Origin: Panopea generosa
Taxonomy: Eukaryota; Mollusca; Bivalvia; Adapedonta; Hiatellidae
Length of the DNA: 64,000 bases
Direction: 5' to 3'
Assembly (NCBI GenBank): GCA_029582155.1
Contig: CM055899.1
Coordinates: 73,712,886-73,776,885, forward strand
Below are positions 47,555 to 58,583 of the stretch, one piece after another (the stretch's first letter is position 1; the number at the start of each line of letters is the position of its first letter). The position numbers and the translations under genes are program-made. The notes under the pieces were generated by a model. It made no database searches, was not told the origin of the DNA, and worked only from the letters and a program-made list of their open reading frames with translations.

Positions 47555-47705
47555 TCGGTGTAAGGAAGTATTTTGACCCCCATAGAATAATGACCGATAT
47601 GTCGATATTTCATAGAAAAAATGACCCATTTTCTGTAAAATAACGACTCCCCTTATAAAATAATGACTCCTGTTGTAGAAAAGCGACCCCCTTTCGAAAG
47701 AAACA
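47555..47705 (+). repeat. 'aatgacc' module block, possible left terminus of the Ginger1 element
   Basis: 'TGTAAGGAAGTATTTTGACC' begins at 47559, followed by four to five spaced 'aatgacc/cgactcc' modules. A similar module block lies at 57138-57217 in the opposite sense. TCGG precedes the TG. It could be a terminal inverted repeat, but the similarity is weak. Confidence 0.35.
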
Positions 47706-47714
47706 TATTTTGTT

Positions 47715-47822
47715 CACTACTACTACTACTACGACTACGACTAGTACCACCACCACCACTACTACTGCTGCTGCATTTGTTGTTGCTGCTGCTGCTACAA
47801 CAACAACTACAACAGCAACAAA
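47715..47822. repeat. Trinucleotide microsatellite (ACT/CAC/TGC/CAA)
   Basis: Compound trinucleotide run. Frames of V, S or L runs here are artefacts. Confidence 0.9.
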
Positions 47823-48052
47823 AATCATATTGTAATGAAGTAACCAACACAAACATCGATAGTTAATGTTCTAAACTGTTGCAAATGAATAAATGCTGAA
47901 TTTTAACTTCTGTCTACCGATTTTGGTAACTGCTATTTAGCCTTGCCAAATATTGCGTTCAAATCTCGTTTTAGAAGAAGTAAATGGTAGGAAAAAACGC
48001 GTTACTTGTGTCCACAGATTAACTCTTAAAATTTCACCCTAAGTTTATCAAT

Positions 48053-48100
48053 TCCCCCCCCCCCCCCCCCCCCCCCCCCCTCCCCACACACACACACAGA
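48053..48100. repeat. Poly-C tract followed by (CA)n
   Basis: The same arrangement as at 22498-22552. Confidence 0.9.
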
Positions 48101-48614
48101 TCCACGCACACTTTTTGTGTATGAAATTTAGCACTTTTCACCGGTAAAAAAGTGAAGAAAAATTAAATACGGGTACAGCCCAGCCAGACTTACATCACTC
48201 GGTTTGTTTAAAGACGGGACCGGTTTAGCGATGTTTGTAACGGATCAGATGGAGCTTTTATGAACTGTTTCAGCAGAAATATTCATATTTTTTATTGTGA
48301 TATAAATTTGACAGATTTCTTTGCTTGTTCAACCACCCTGTCAGAAAAATATTTATGATATGAATACAATAATTTGAACAAAGTTAATCGGCAAAAATCA
48401 ATCATTTAATTCAAATGAAAAAAATGTGTATTCGACTTCTTTAATCAGATGGTAAGCTTCGGCGCAGTTTCTTTAGAAGATACCGCTTCTCTTGATTTGT
48501 AGAAGAATGTAACTAGTATCACGTTCTCCCATGATCAAAGGCCGTGATGCCGATCTAACTTTCAGCAAGATCAGAGCTTTCGTCTTATCTATATAACGGC
48601 TTGTTCGTAGACAT

Positions 48615-48873
48615 GTGATCAAACTCCCAAAATGGACCACTCAGTGTACGTCGAAATTGAAGTGTTTTTTAAAACATGGGACTTATCCCGAAAACATTAA
48701 GAAAAGTAAGTCAAGAAAAACGAACTTTCGACGCAAGTGTGCAGCATTTGTTATTGAAGAAGACGCGTTGTTTTACAACTCCGGAAAGAAAGGGTCGCGA
48801 AAAGAAACACGAGAGAGATAATAGAAAGTTCTCATTCTCAGCAGCATGGCGGTCACCTCGGAGTTCTAAAGAC
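48615..48873 (+). pseudogene. Ginger1-type transposase, upstream exon (TYP motif and first half of zinc finger)
   Basis: 'KCFLKHGTYPENIKKSK' matches the 'TYP' region that precedes Gypsy-type integrases and Ginger1 transposases, and 'NFRRKCAAFVIEEDALFY' follows. After a one-base shift the frame reads 'TREIIESSHSQQHGGHLGVL', giving the two histidines of the HHCC zinc finger. The exon stops at 48873 with donor 'AAAGAC|GTGAGT'. The next exon (51666) supplies the cysteines, so splicing is implied by the sequence itself. The start is not certain; 48615 is the first ATG in frame. Integrases of LTR elements lack introns, which argues for a DNA transposon or host-like gene. Confidence 0.75.
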
Positions 48874-49714
48874 GTGAGTAAAGCAGTTTGTCTTATTTCC
48901 TTTTTAGTGTAAGATATATGTCATAATGTGCTCGATAATTAGTCACTGGTCAACTGTTGATGTTAAATGTGAGAATATATTAAAGGGACATGCCTCCAGA
49001 TCAACATCAAAATTTCAAAACTTTTTAAACAGATAGCAATTGATAATAGGATAATAGATATTGAAAATGATAAACCAGTATTGTTTAAATATATATTTTA
49101 ATGTGTATGATACAAAGTACAGCTAAATTGATTCTATTTTATTTCAAATTTCAATAGCGAGACAAACGCTTTTGATAGTTTTCTGCATATTTTATTGACA
49201 ACAAGAGTGCGGTTGTAGATAAAAAGTTCTTAAAACACACAAACTCACTTTAAACTTTCTTTCTATTAAAATTACTAAAGAAAGCCTTTTTCTAAGTTTC
49301 AAAAAAATGACATAAATCTGGAGGCGTGCAGCTTTAACAATCGAAGTTGACATTTATGAAGGTATTTTTTATATATGATAATTTGTATTTATTCAACAGT
49401 TTTAATTAAATTATAATTATTATGAATGTATAAATACGAATCTCGAAAGAATGATGATGAAGCGTGACCTTATTGTTTTATGGTTTTTAATTTCTACTAG
49501 CCCCCAACTCACCCTTCATCGGGTTTATCATCAAGCAAAAAAGATGGTCGTATTTTTGCAGGTGGATTGAAGAAAATATAAGGAGAATATGAACATTTTT
49601 TCACCGAACCGTTTGTGTGTGCTTTATAAGTGTACATGTTCTGAATCCTGTGTTCTGAAAACAATTACTTACGCAAAAGAAAATGTGCATATGGGTATTA
49701 CTCCTTTAAGGAAC

Positions 49715-49935
49715 CCGCCTCCTTTGCCGAGTGGATAAGGTCACCTCTGGGGTTGTTTGTTCGAGCACATCGGGGTACCTCGACCGACAATATGGCTCTT
49801 TATGTGAGAGCATTGGCAGTTTTTCATACGGAGAATAGAGGTCAGGTACTGGTAAGAAACCCAGGAACCATGTTAAGGTAAATTGCCCGCCTGTTTATGA
49901 TTGATAGATTGTTGAAAAACGGAGGTTAAACTCCT
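49715..49935 (+). mobile_element. tRNA-derived SINE, family C
   Basis: Head 'tgccgagtggataaggtc' (A box, Leu/Ser-like) and B box 'TTGTTCGAGCAC'. The body has 'gacaatatggctctttatg', 'ggtactggtaagaaaccc' and 'tgcccgcctgtttatgatt'. The inverse copy is at 55895-56098. Confidence 0.75.
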
Positions 49936-50099
49936 TTTTTAGGCAGCTATCGTTTAATGATTTACCGTTTGTCCTACTAGTACTAGCCAAAGAACTTGTT
50001 TAATTTCTTTCACTAATCAAAAAATAATCGCAAAGCAATCGAATAAGTCATTTTTTGTCAACTTCTTGTATATTTCCAGTTATGTTCATTCAATGCGAA

Positions 50100-50900
50100 G
50101 ACCGCCTACCTCCTGTCTAAGAGGTGGAGCATTGGATCATCAGAGTAATGACCCCTTAAAAGGTAAAACTTCTTTATTTGCCTTGTTTACGCGATAAGGT
50201 CTTTAATTATTCACCGATCATACCCAAACTTGGACAGAATATGTACAACCACAATACCTTGGACAAGTTCAATGGACCAGATCGGACTATGAACACAAAT
50301 GTTATGGCCTCTTAATAAGCAAAAATGCTTTATTTTGCAAAGAATTCTTGATGTATTGTTCATTTCTTTACCGAACTAACCATACATGCTCAGAATGTGT
50401 ATGACCAATAAGATCTTAGATGAGATTGATAATGATCTTGATCAGACCAATACCACAAGAGTTGTGGCCCTTGACATAGCAAAATAATGCATTATTTTGT
50501 TTATTTATGCAATTGAATCTGTAATTCTTAACCTATCTTAATGAAATTTGGATATAATGTGTATTGCCTTATGTTATTGGCCACATTCCAGAGTGAGCCA
50601 TGTGGGGTCAAAATTTAGGTCAAATAATAGTCAAAATCTTGTGAGCACTCTAGAGGTCACATTTTTGGCCTGATCTTCATGAATCTTTGAGAGAACGTTT
50701 GTCTTAATAAAATATCAGCCATGTTGAAACCGGGTCAGGAGGGGTGAAAAACTAGATAACTAACTGTTTTGGCCTGATCCTCATCAAGCTTGTTTTCATT
50801 TTAAGAATGATGCTACCCCTATTTGTGTGTCAAGTTTTAAAATCAGTAGAGCGATTCAGGCCCTCTTGGTCTTCTTGTCATTCAATGAAGAGTATGTCCA
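50100..50900 (+). repeat. Degenerate tandem/dispersed repeat of ~160-170-bp modules
   Basis: 'acttggacagaatatgtac', 'tgctcagaatgtgtatgacc' and 'tttggatataatgtgtat' mark three related modules, each with 'gttatggcc'/'gttgtggcc' and 'agcaaaa..tgc..tattttg'. The tail has 'ttggcctgatcttcatga' and 'ttggcctgatcctcatca'. Recognised by internal similarity. Confidence 0.5.
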
Positions 50901-51665
50901 CCTCTCATTTAAGTCAAATCAACAGTTCATATGACCATACCGTTCAGTAAATCGTCCAGTATATTTAAAGGCTCATAATGCCTTTGTTTTAAATGAGGCT
51001 GCCACAATTTTTGTTATGAACATAAAATATAATATTCTTTTCTTGTTAAATCTTATTTTCAATAATTGTTCTCTCATATATTTGTCAGAGGTTTGAATAC
51101 TTGATTCACATTGAAGAAAGTATTACTGAATCCATTATTTTGATTACTTCCGTTTATGGTTCTAACTCTATGTTCCTGTGTAATATTAAAAGTGGTGCTT
51201 TTCTAACCATCTAATTATGTATGTTTTTATTTGACCAGCCGTTTTATCTGTTTTAACATGAAATTAAAAGCCATATTGAACTTTAACAAATAAAGCGTGT
51301 AAAACACGTCCCTTGACATACACGTGCAAAAGATTGCGTGACGCTTCTCTGTCAGTTAAAGTACATGATTCCTTTTTTTGCGTCAGTATATTTCATTTTA
51401 ATCCAGTGATAGTCTGCATGTGTCTACGGGAAATTAAACAATGCACATGACTTCTGGATATAAGATTATAACATCGTGGGTCAAACTGTCCGTCCGTCTG
51501 CCACAAATTATTAGTTTTTTGTTTAGGTTAAAGTTCTTCTTTTCCAATTAAATGAAACTTGCGAACACACAAGAACCCATAATTGTATGCACATATGAGA
51601 ATGTGATTCGAATTCATAAAAATGCGTTGTGTTTGATCAACAAACATTGTTTTTACTTCTTTCAG

Positions 51666-51853
51666 ACGAGAGAAAAATTGCCGAAATGTTTTACTATGAG
51701 CAGATTAAGACATTTATCAAAAGCTGTGACACGTGTCAACGGATTGCTTACTTGAAAAAAAAAAAGACACCGCTACTGTCGATACCAGTCCTTCAGAGGC
51801 CTTTAAACAAGTGGTCATGAATCTCATTTGCCCCTTAGAAACCACGCCCACTG
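51666..51853 (+). pseudogene. Ginger1-type transposase, middle exon (second half of zinc finger)
   Basis: The acceptor 'ctttcag' at 51665 is followed by 'KIAEMFYYEQIKTFIKSCDT' and CQR, giving C-x2-C and completing the HHCC finger begun in the upstream exon. 'PVLQRPLNKW' is the linker, and 'MNLICPLETTPT' leads into the catalytic core. The exon ends 'CCCACTG|GTATGT'. Joining to 53817 keeps the frame exactly across the core's first strand, which strongly supports the splice. One extra A near 51671 and a shift near 51815 break the reading frame, so the gene is dead or the assembly has indels. Confidence 0.8.
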
Positions 51854-52679
51854 GTATGTTAGTAATTGTGTTCGAAATTAAGGTGTCATAACGCCAAACA
51901 TATCTTGTCGACAATTCGTATGCACAACTTAGCTCCGTACTGATTAAATATGTAAAGTTTCGTCGAAACTGGGCTATAGGTTTAAATAGGGTTTAATGAA
52001 ATTCAACAAACGTAACTGGTACGTTGGATATCTGAAAAAAGTACTGTTAACAGTAGCGCGTTTTCAACATATGGGTTTTATCTCTGTCTCAAACTGTAGG
52101 CAGTCATTCAAGGTATTCTTCGTAAGCGGTACTCATGTTTTCGAACATAGAAACCAATCAGAAATTGCCAATCGAGATCATTGTTTGGATATATATATAT
52201 ACTGATTACATTTTAGCAAGAAACACTTCTGCTCGCACACAAGATCTAAAACCGGTGCCCGTTTAAGCATATTTTATGTTTCGGAACAATTAAAAGTTGC
52301 TGGGAGACAAAAAACAACGACTGCAGGGTGGGTGTGCATAATTCTGATAATGATGCTTATTCAAATCCATTTGAATTACAACTGAATGCTATGTGATCCG
52401 ACCCTTATCCTTAAAAGACTCAAACAAATAAACATGTTTAGATATTCGGAAGTATGACTTCCTTGTTGAATTGGCTTCATAACATGTAATTACTCTTACA
52501 TTTTGTGTAGCTCTTTCCATTATGAAAAACACTCATTTTCTTAAATTAAGCAGATTAATTCTAAGAATGTTTTATACATCAAGAAACAATCAAAGTTGTC
52601 CCAAGTGCACCCATTATGAATATTAAAGTGTACATGTTTTTTAATATTTACATGATAACTCAATGTCATTTCCTTTTTA

Positions 52680-53165
52680 TACGCTCGTTTTGGAAAAACG
52701 GAACGTATTATGTGATGTCGCGTGCGTCTGTCCATCCGTCCGTCATATTTCGTGTCTGGAGCATAACTAAATAACCATTCATGGTAATGACATCAAACAA
52801 ACTTGGCATATAGGTAGGTGGCGAAAAGACGATATGCAGAGCACGTGAATCGGGTCCATAGGTTAAAGGCCAAGGTCACAAATTGAGCTCAAAGGTCAAA
52901 TCTGTCTGTCATATTTCGTTTCCGTGGTATAACTTTATAAACATTCAATGTATTGGCTTTACACTTGAAATATAGGTAGGCGGCGATGGGACGGTGTGCG
53001 GAGCACATAAACTGGTGGGTAGGTCATAGGTCAAGGTCACCAGTTGAGTTCAAATATAAAATATGTCATATTTAGTGTCCGGACTACAACTCATAAACTA
53101 CTAAAGGTATTGACTTGAAACATAGAATATATTTAGGTAGTGATGAGACAATGTGTAGAGTGCAA
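52680..53165 (+). repeat. Dispersed repeat of ~180-bp modules ('ggtcaaggtcac')
   Basis: Three modules each contain a 'tcatatttcgt'-like start, 'acataggtaggtggcga'-like middle and 'cataggtcaaggtcac'. A (TCCG)-rich lead 'ccatccgtccgtcat' precedes. The 55440-55700 block has a similar 'gtctgtccgtccgtc' lead. Confidence 0.6.
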
Positions 53166-53424
53166 CAATCAACAATACTCGCCTCCCCTTCCAACCCCAT
53201 CATTAATCCCCAATACCTCCTCACATTTAGTTACTTGTACCTAAGCATTCCGTCGCTGCCGCCGCCATTATTTTTGAAAAGTACCCAAATATTGTATTCT
53301 TGAGGCATTCGGGTAAGAACAGTAATATATAAAAACCGTACAACTGCTGTAGTACGACAAATAATATGTATACTATAATAATGTAGATTTTATATACAAT
53401 ACATTTGATATACGTATATTCAAT

Positions 53425-53690
53425 GAATACGCATGCGTGGTAACATGCATGGTTGTATGCATGTATGCATGGCTGAATGGCTGGCTAGGTTAGTCTGGGC
53501 TGGGCTGGACTTGGCTGGGCTGGCTGGCTGCCTGGCTATATGCATGTATCTTTGCAGGTATGTATGCCTGAATGCATGCATGTATGTATGTGTGTATGCA
53601 TGGCTAGATGGCTAGCTGAGTGTAGGTATGGTTGCATGTATGCATGTTTGGTTGTATGGTTGGTTGTATTGCCGTTTGTAGATCAATGTG
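53425..53690. repeat. Degenerate ATGC/TGGC-rich simple repeat
   Basis: 'gcatgtatgcatggctg' variations. The open frame on + is a repeat artefact. Confidence 0.8.
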
Positions 53691-53816
53691 ATGTTGACTG
53701 TGAATAAAAAATCTAGCGCACCTTAGCAAGAACGAATCTTGCACATAATACTGAAATAAATGTTGTTGGTAAAAGTTGGTGTCAAGTTGAAACTTTTTTC
53801 TAATCTGCTTTTCCAG

Positions 53817-55169
53817 GTAACAAGTTCACCGTGGTCATTACAGACAATTTTGTGAAATGGGTAGAAGCAGAGGCAATTCCGGTCAAATCGGTTGAACTGG
53901 TTATGAGCGTCTTCACAAAATGCATGGCTACTCATGGCTGCCCGACGGTTCTGATAACGGACCAAGGACGGGAATTTTGCAACGACCTGAACAACCGAAT
54001 ATGCCAAAAATTTGGGAAAGATCACCGAATAGCATCAGCGTACCATCAACAGACTGGGGGTAACACGGAACGTTTTAATAGATCTTTATGTAACATGCTT
54101 ATCCACTACGTCAACCCAGCCTATAATGACAAGGATGTGAAGTTGCTCTATGTATTATTTGTGTACAGAACGTCAAAACATACGTCCACAAACCAAACAC
54201 ACTTTTGTATGGTAGACAAGCTCGGTTGCCCATTGAATTAAACATTCCACAAATGGAAGGAGGAGAAAGTCAGGACTATAAAACACAAAAGGACGAGCGT
54301 CAACTCCCTCTTAAAAAGAGAAATGGTTTCTGATTTCGGTGATGTAACTGTTATTAAAGAAAGTGCTAATGAATCGTTCCAATTCAAGAATGTGGATAAG
54401 GATAGGCAAGAACAAATGTCTAACCTATTCATGCGAAGGTGAAGAATTAATACAATACTGGCCAGGACAGATACATATCGCACGGCGCAAAACCAACACG
54501 TACTGTTTTTATGCGTGAAGATGGTAATTGTCTGTTTAGAACATTTAGCTACATCGTGTTTGGTGTGCAAACAATGCATAGATCACTCAGACATGTCGTG
54601 TTGAGTTCGTGAAAGAAAATAAAAATTTAATGAGAAGTGTTATACGTGATCCAGTTGATCGTTATCTCGACTAGTCAATGATGGCCGCTGATGATACATG
54701 AGGAACTTAAGTTGAGATTTTGGCATTTGCAACAATAACTCAAACCATCGTTTATGTGTATTCGAGATATGGAGATAGCTTGAAGTGGTTAAAATATAGA
54801 CCATTGTCTGATGTGGGTGTCAACTCCAGGGCAGTTTTCATCCAGAACACAGGCGACCATTTCGTTCCAGTTTTAGATGTTGAAGGCGAGGAGTTTTCAA
54901 GACCGCCGTTTACTTAAATTCGGAACATCATTCCAGCAAAGCACTACAGGTTCTTAAGCGACGACATCTTGGACGGAGCTTTGGTCAATAGCCATAGGGA
55001 CGAAGAATTGTTGAAAGAAAAAGACAAGAGTGTAACGAATGTCTATGTCAAAGAATTCACAAACGAGAGATACAATGTTGATGGTTTAGAAGGACTGTCT
55101 ATTGATGTAGACGCGAACATTTTTAATCTTGTTTATGACTGGAGTGACGTACAGGATTTGCTGAACTAA
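53817..55169 (+). pseudogene. Ginger1-type transposase, last exon: DD35E integrase core plus OTU-like protease
   Basis: The acceptor 'cttttccag' is followed by an integrase core open to 54241. It holds the first Asp in 'VITDNFVKWVEAEAI', the second in 'LITDQGREF' and the Glu in 'TGGNTERFNRSL', with 35 residues between the second Asp and the Glu (DD35E). After a stop, 'FHKWKEEKV' and 'EMVSDFGDVTVIKESANES' form a linker. 54511-54590 has 'REDGNCLFRTFSYIVFG', the OTU catalytic Asp/Cys block. In shifted frames come 'EFVKENKNLM' and, near 54720-54880, 'TITQTIVYVYSRYGD' and 'FIQNTGDHFVPVL' with the OTU His. 54969-55169 is an unplaced C-terminus. OTU enzymes cleave ubiquitin, and published Ginger1 transposases carry OTU or Ulp1 domains. 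Stops (54241, 54436, 54687, 54709 region) and frameshifts make it a pseudogene. A multi-exon host gene derived from Ginger1 is the alternative. Confidence 0.85.
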
Positions 55170-55895
55170 GAACGAGACAGAACTGATTTAAAGTATTTGA
55201 TATATAACCCTTAGATTAGAAACAGTGTTTGAAGTTAAACATAAAATTATCACTATTTCATGGCAATGTTTAAACATATATGAAGCAATATATGTTATTT
55301 TTTCTCTATGTTTCGTTGATAAAACTTTTAAAGGTGTTTCGTACAAAAAGCAGTTGCACTGTAACAGGCAAAAAGCTGCCAATAAAAGAAATGATTGTTA
55401 TACGTTTTGGAATAAAACACGCATTTCCTTGTTAAAATAAAGTTTTATTATGTTCCCCAAAGGAGAGCATATAGTTGCCGCTTTGTCTGTCCGTCCGTCT
55501 GTCTATTCGTCCGTCCGTCGTACCTTTGCCCGGAGAATAAAACTTGAACCACAGATAAATATTAATGAGAAGAATTACAGAGTATAAAAGTCGCAAATTA
55601 GTTTTGGCAGTGTCGTTTGTCCGTCAGTCTGTCCGTCTACCTTTAGCTTGTCCGGATTTTATCTCTAAAACCCTGTAAAGTATTGCAGTTAAAGGGGTAT
55701 AACTTTCCCCGTACAGATTGCAAAGTGTCGTGCGAAAACTCGGAAACATAATTTCCCACGATGACCAAGATTTCTGTAAAGTGTTAGGACTCTTTCACGA
55801 AACTGGCAAACAAATTTGAACAGATGCTAAGATGGACGGACGGTCGTGAGCAAACAAAAATGGAAGTGTTCTTCACTACAGTAAGGGCATAGTTT
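55170..55895. other. 3' region of the transposase with a 'gtctgtccgtccgtc' dispersed repeat
   Basis: AATAAA-like signals occur near 55380, 55411 and 55436, just downstream of the last exon. 55440-55700 holds runs such as 'gtctgtccgtccgtctgtc' in a known mollusc style of dispersed repeat (memory). Confidence 0.5.
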
Positions 55896-56098
55896 ATTGT
55901 TTGTCTGTTTGTTAGGAGTTCAACGCCCGTTTGTCAACAAGCTTTTAGTCATATACAGGCGGGAAGTTTGCCTAACCATCGTTCCTGGGTTTCTTACTAG
56001 TACCAGACCCTTGTCCTCTGTAAGAAATTGTCAACTGTATTACATTGAAGAGCCATATGGTTGAGGTCCCCGCGGGCTCGAACCGACAATATTTTTCT
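55895..56098 (-). mobile_element. tRNA-derived SINE, family C (inverse copy)
   Basis: Minus strand: B-box 'GGTTCGAGCCC', then 'cctcaaccatatggctctt', 'ggtctggtactagtaagaaa' and 'ggcaaacttcccgcctgtat', the same order as at 49715-49935. Confidence 0.75.
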
Positions 56099-56124
56099 AT
56101 TTAAAGTTAAAACTGTAAATCAAG

Positions 56125-56212
56125 AAAATAAGGCCTGGCGCATCCGGGGATCGAAACCCTGATCTTTTAATAACCAGTCCACTATGCTCACCGCTACACC
56201 ACCGCAACTTGA
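56125..56212 (-). other. tRNA-like sequence (SINE head or pseudo-tRNA)
   Basis: The minus strand reads 'GCGGTGGTGTAGCGGTGAGC' (acceptor and D arm with A box) and ends 'GGGTTTCGATCCCCGGATGC'. The T arm pairs, but the anticodon stem is weak. It abuts the family C SINE. Confidence 0.5.
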
Positions 56213-56214
56213 CT

Positions 56215-58120
56215 TCATGTTCGTGTCAATTTTACTTTAATGGCGTACACATCAATCGGTAACCACACTGTGACTATAAACGCAACTTTAACTCCAGTAA
56301 AATTGTAGATTGCTCTAAAATATACCAATTTTTAAAGATGTACATTATCGCCTTTTATACAAATTTCGCTGAAATGTAGAGACGAAGGTGCTATTCAGAC
56401 ATAATCCTAAATGGTCAATTTTTTGTAGTATATGGACTCTATCTATGAGCTAACACTTTATGCTCACTTTTTTCTGTAGTTAAATTACTTGTCCATGTTT
56501 ATTGACTATGCTTGTCAAAAGGAACTACAGTATCTTCAATTGAGATAATTGTGATAAATTAGCTTGTAGCATCGCAAAAATGTTTAATGGTGTATTTGGA
56601 AGTATAGTCACTACCCTCCTCAAATGAACCAAATTCAGTAAAAACTAATTTCCCTGACAGTCCGCATGTTAGTAGTAGTAATTTTCTACAAAATGAATAC
56701 AGAACAGCTGTGCTATTACGGTATACAAGTATAAATACTTTCAAAACTTTATATTAGGTGTCACAAAGTCTTGTCAAAAGTATTATTATGACACCCACAG
56801 CTGGTCATATTGTTATTTTATAAAAAAAATGGTTTCAACGTTATAGACAGTACATGTATAAAAGCAAAATCAGATAAAAGTATGCATTTTATTGTGCGTT
56901 TATATATTCATGTTAAGCATATTGATTGAAAATAGCAAAAACATGTATTTTAACGCAAGTGACACTACGATACAAAAGAAACCGTTAACATAGAGAAGGT
57001 AAATACAATGCATGTACTGCTCAATCACTAACAGTTTTGTTTTGTACTTTTTTATAATTGTAACGTTACCTGGCAGGACATTGCTGTATTATCAGCAAAT
57101 AAACATGTATTGCAAGTGTGGTTATTTAAATTCATGTAGGGGAGTCATATATTATGACCGGGGAGTCATTATACAATATAAAATATTGACCGGGAATTCA
57201 TTTTTATACTCCTTCATACTATACTGATATAAGACATCACTGGTGTTAAAAAAGGGTGATTTTTATAGGATTTCAACATATGCATGTATTTATGAGCATT
57301 TGAGGACTTTTTTTTCAAAAAAATCACAGGGTGTCACGGCATAATCTCTTAAAAAAAATAACGTGGTCAACCTACCAATTATTGTTCATTTGTGTATAGA
57401 TATACATTCCTGCTATGAAAAAAAAACTTTAAAAAAAATCGAATGTGAAATTCTGTTTACCATGGAAATCCTAGACCTTATTTTATATGTCAGAAATGGA
57501 ACCAATATTGAAAGAACAGTTTAAAACAAGCACAAATTACACACACACTGTATTCAAAGTTTTTTAAAGGACTAACGAAAGCAGAAAAGTGTAGCCGATT
57601 GCTGAGATTATTACCGGCAATCAATGCATTTCTTAGCCACATTATCATTATGGGTGAACAATGGTTGTTTATGCAATTGCCGATCGACAATGAGAAAGTA
57701 ATCTGTGATCTGGAAGAAAACCCTCTTCTCTTCTCCATAAGAAAATGCAAGAGTAAACAAGTGAGATGGGCGGTTTATGTTCATTATGTTCATAGACAGA
57801 CATAGGATGACATCACCCCTATTGCATTTTCATATTTTATTCTGATATTAAGTACAGTAATTACGACAATTTGATAAGACGACATAAGGCATATATGGTC
57901 TTACAGTAATATATTTTAAGAAACGTTAAAGATTATAAGAAACAACCGACGCCAATGTTGAGTTGACGTTACGCCGCAAATAGTGTTATAGGTTTCGCCG
58001 CTACTCCTGCAATGTGTGTTTTTCAAAGATTGGTACTAGAAATCTATGTTCACTGTTATCAGATAAGTATTTTACTACCTGCTAAATAGTTTTTCTTGTA
58101 TGTTAATGTATTTATATTAT
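56215..58120. other. No recognised gene; 'gggagtcat' module block at 57138-57217
   Basis: AT-rich. 'ggggagtcatatattatgac' and 'ggggagtcattatac' repeat at 57138-57180 and resemble the reverse complement of the block at 47559-47705, a possible right end of the Ginger1 element. Overlapping frames at 57490-57805 carry no family motifs. Confidence 0.35.
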
Positions 58121-58124
58121 TTCA

Positions 58125-58583
58125 TTGTATGAAATATATATAAATTATAAAGCAAAACTAAATATATTTTATTACCATTCGTGTATGCAGCGTTTGATGA
58201 ACAATGATGAGCAAATACTTAGTAAGTGTATAATGATGTTTCTGGGGCCTGACAGTATAATGAAAACCCAGCTTTTAACTTCTACTAAAAAAACTGAGGC
58301 AGTAAATAGAGCATATCAAGCATGCTTGCCAAAAGCTGTTACATTTGCACGAAATTGTCATGGTAGAATAAATGCCCAAATTCTACGCATAAATCATGGC
58401 TATGCAGAGTCCGTATTAATTAAATTCCAGGCACTTCGCGTAAAATTTCAGCATGGTTCTTCTGTAATTAAACACTTACTTCAAACTGACCTACGAGAAA
58501 AACGGAGTAAAAGTCAGAGGTATATGGTTCGAGCAAAGACATCGCGATATGCTACTCGCTTGCGACGATACAAATTGCACTAA
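58125..58583 (+). CDS. 152-codon ORF, unnamed; possible transposon-associated family
   Basis: A clean open frame with a basic C-terminus. From residue ~48 the pattern 'TQLLTSTKKTEAVNRAYQAC', 'PKAVTFARNCHGRINAQIL', 'RINHGYAESVLIKFQALRV' and 'GSSVIKHLLQTD' resembles, from memory, the C-terminal part of uncharacterised proteins repeated in invertebrate genomes. The Lys/Arg-rich end ('RATRLRRYKLH'-like) would suit nucleic-acid binding. No catalytic residues can be named. The first ~40 residues may be non-coding, as the start codon lies in AT-rich DNA and later in-frame ATGs exist (58185, 58197). No promoter or splice site was identified. Confidence 0.5.
   Translation: MYEIYINYKAKLNIFYYHSCMQRLMNNDEQILSKCIMMFLGPDSIMKTQLLTSTKKTEAVNRAYQACLPKAVTFARNCHGRINAQILRINHGYAESVLIKFQALRVKFQHGSSVIKHLLQTDLREKRSKSQRYMVRAKTSRYATRLRRYKLH

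Larger units (their letters stand above)
48874..51665 (+). other. Inferred intron 1 with SINE and dispersed repeats
   Basis: Bounded by GTGAGT and 'tttttacttctttcag'. It contains a family C SINE (49715-49935) and the ~170-bp repeat stretch 50100-50900. Confidence 0.6.
51854..53816 (+). other. Inferred intron 2 with tandem dispersed repeats
   Basis: Bounded by GTATGT and 'tctgcttttccag'. It contains the ~180-bp repeats at 52680-53165 and the ATGC-rich stretch 53425-53690. Confidence 0.65.

Noticed and set aside
53817..54241. Integrase of an LTR retrotransposon (Gypsy type)
   Set aside because: Two inferred introns, a downstream OTU block and no gag, protease, RT or LTRs nearby point to Ginger1 or a derived gene.
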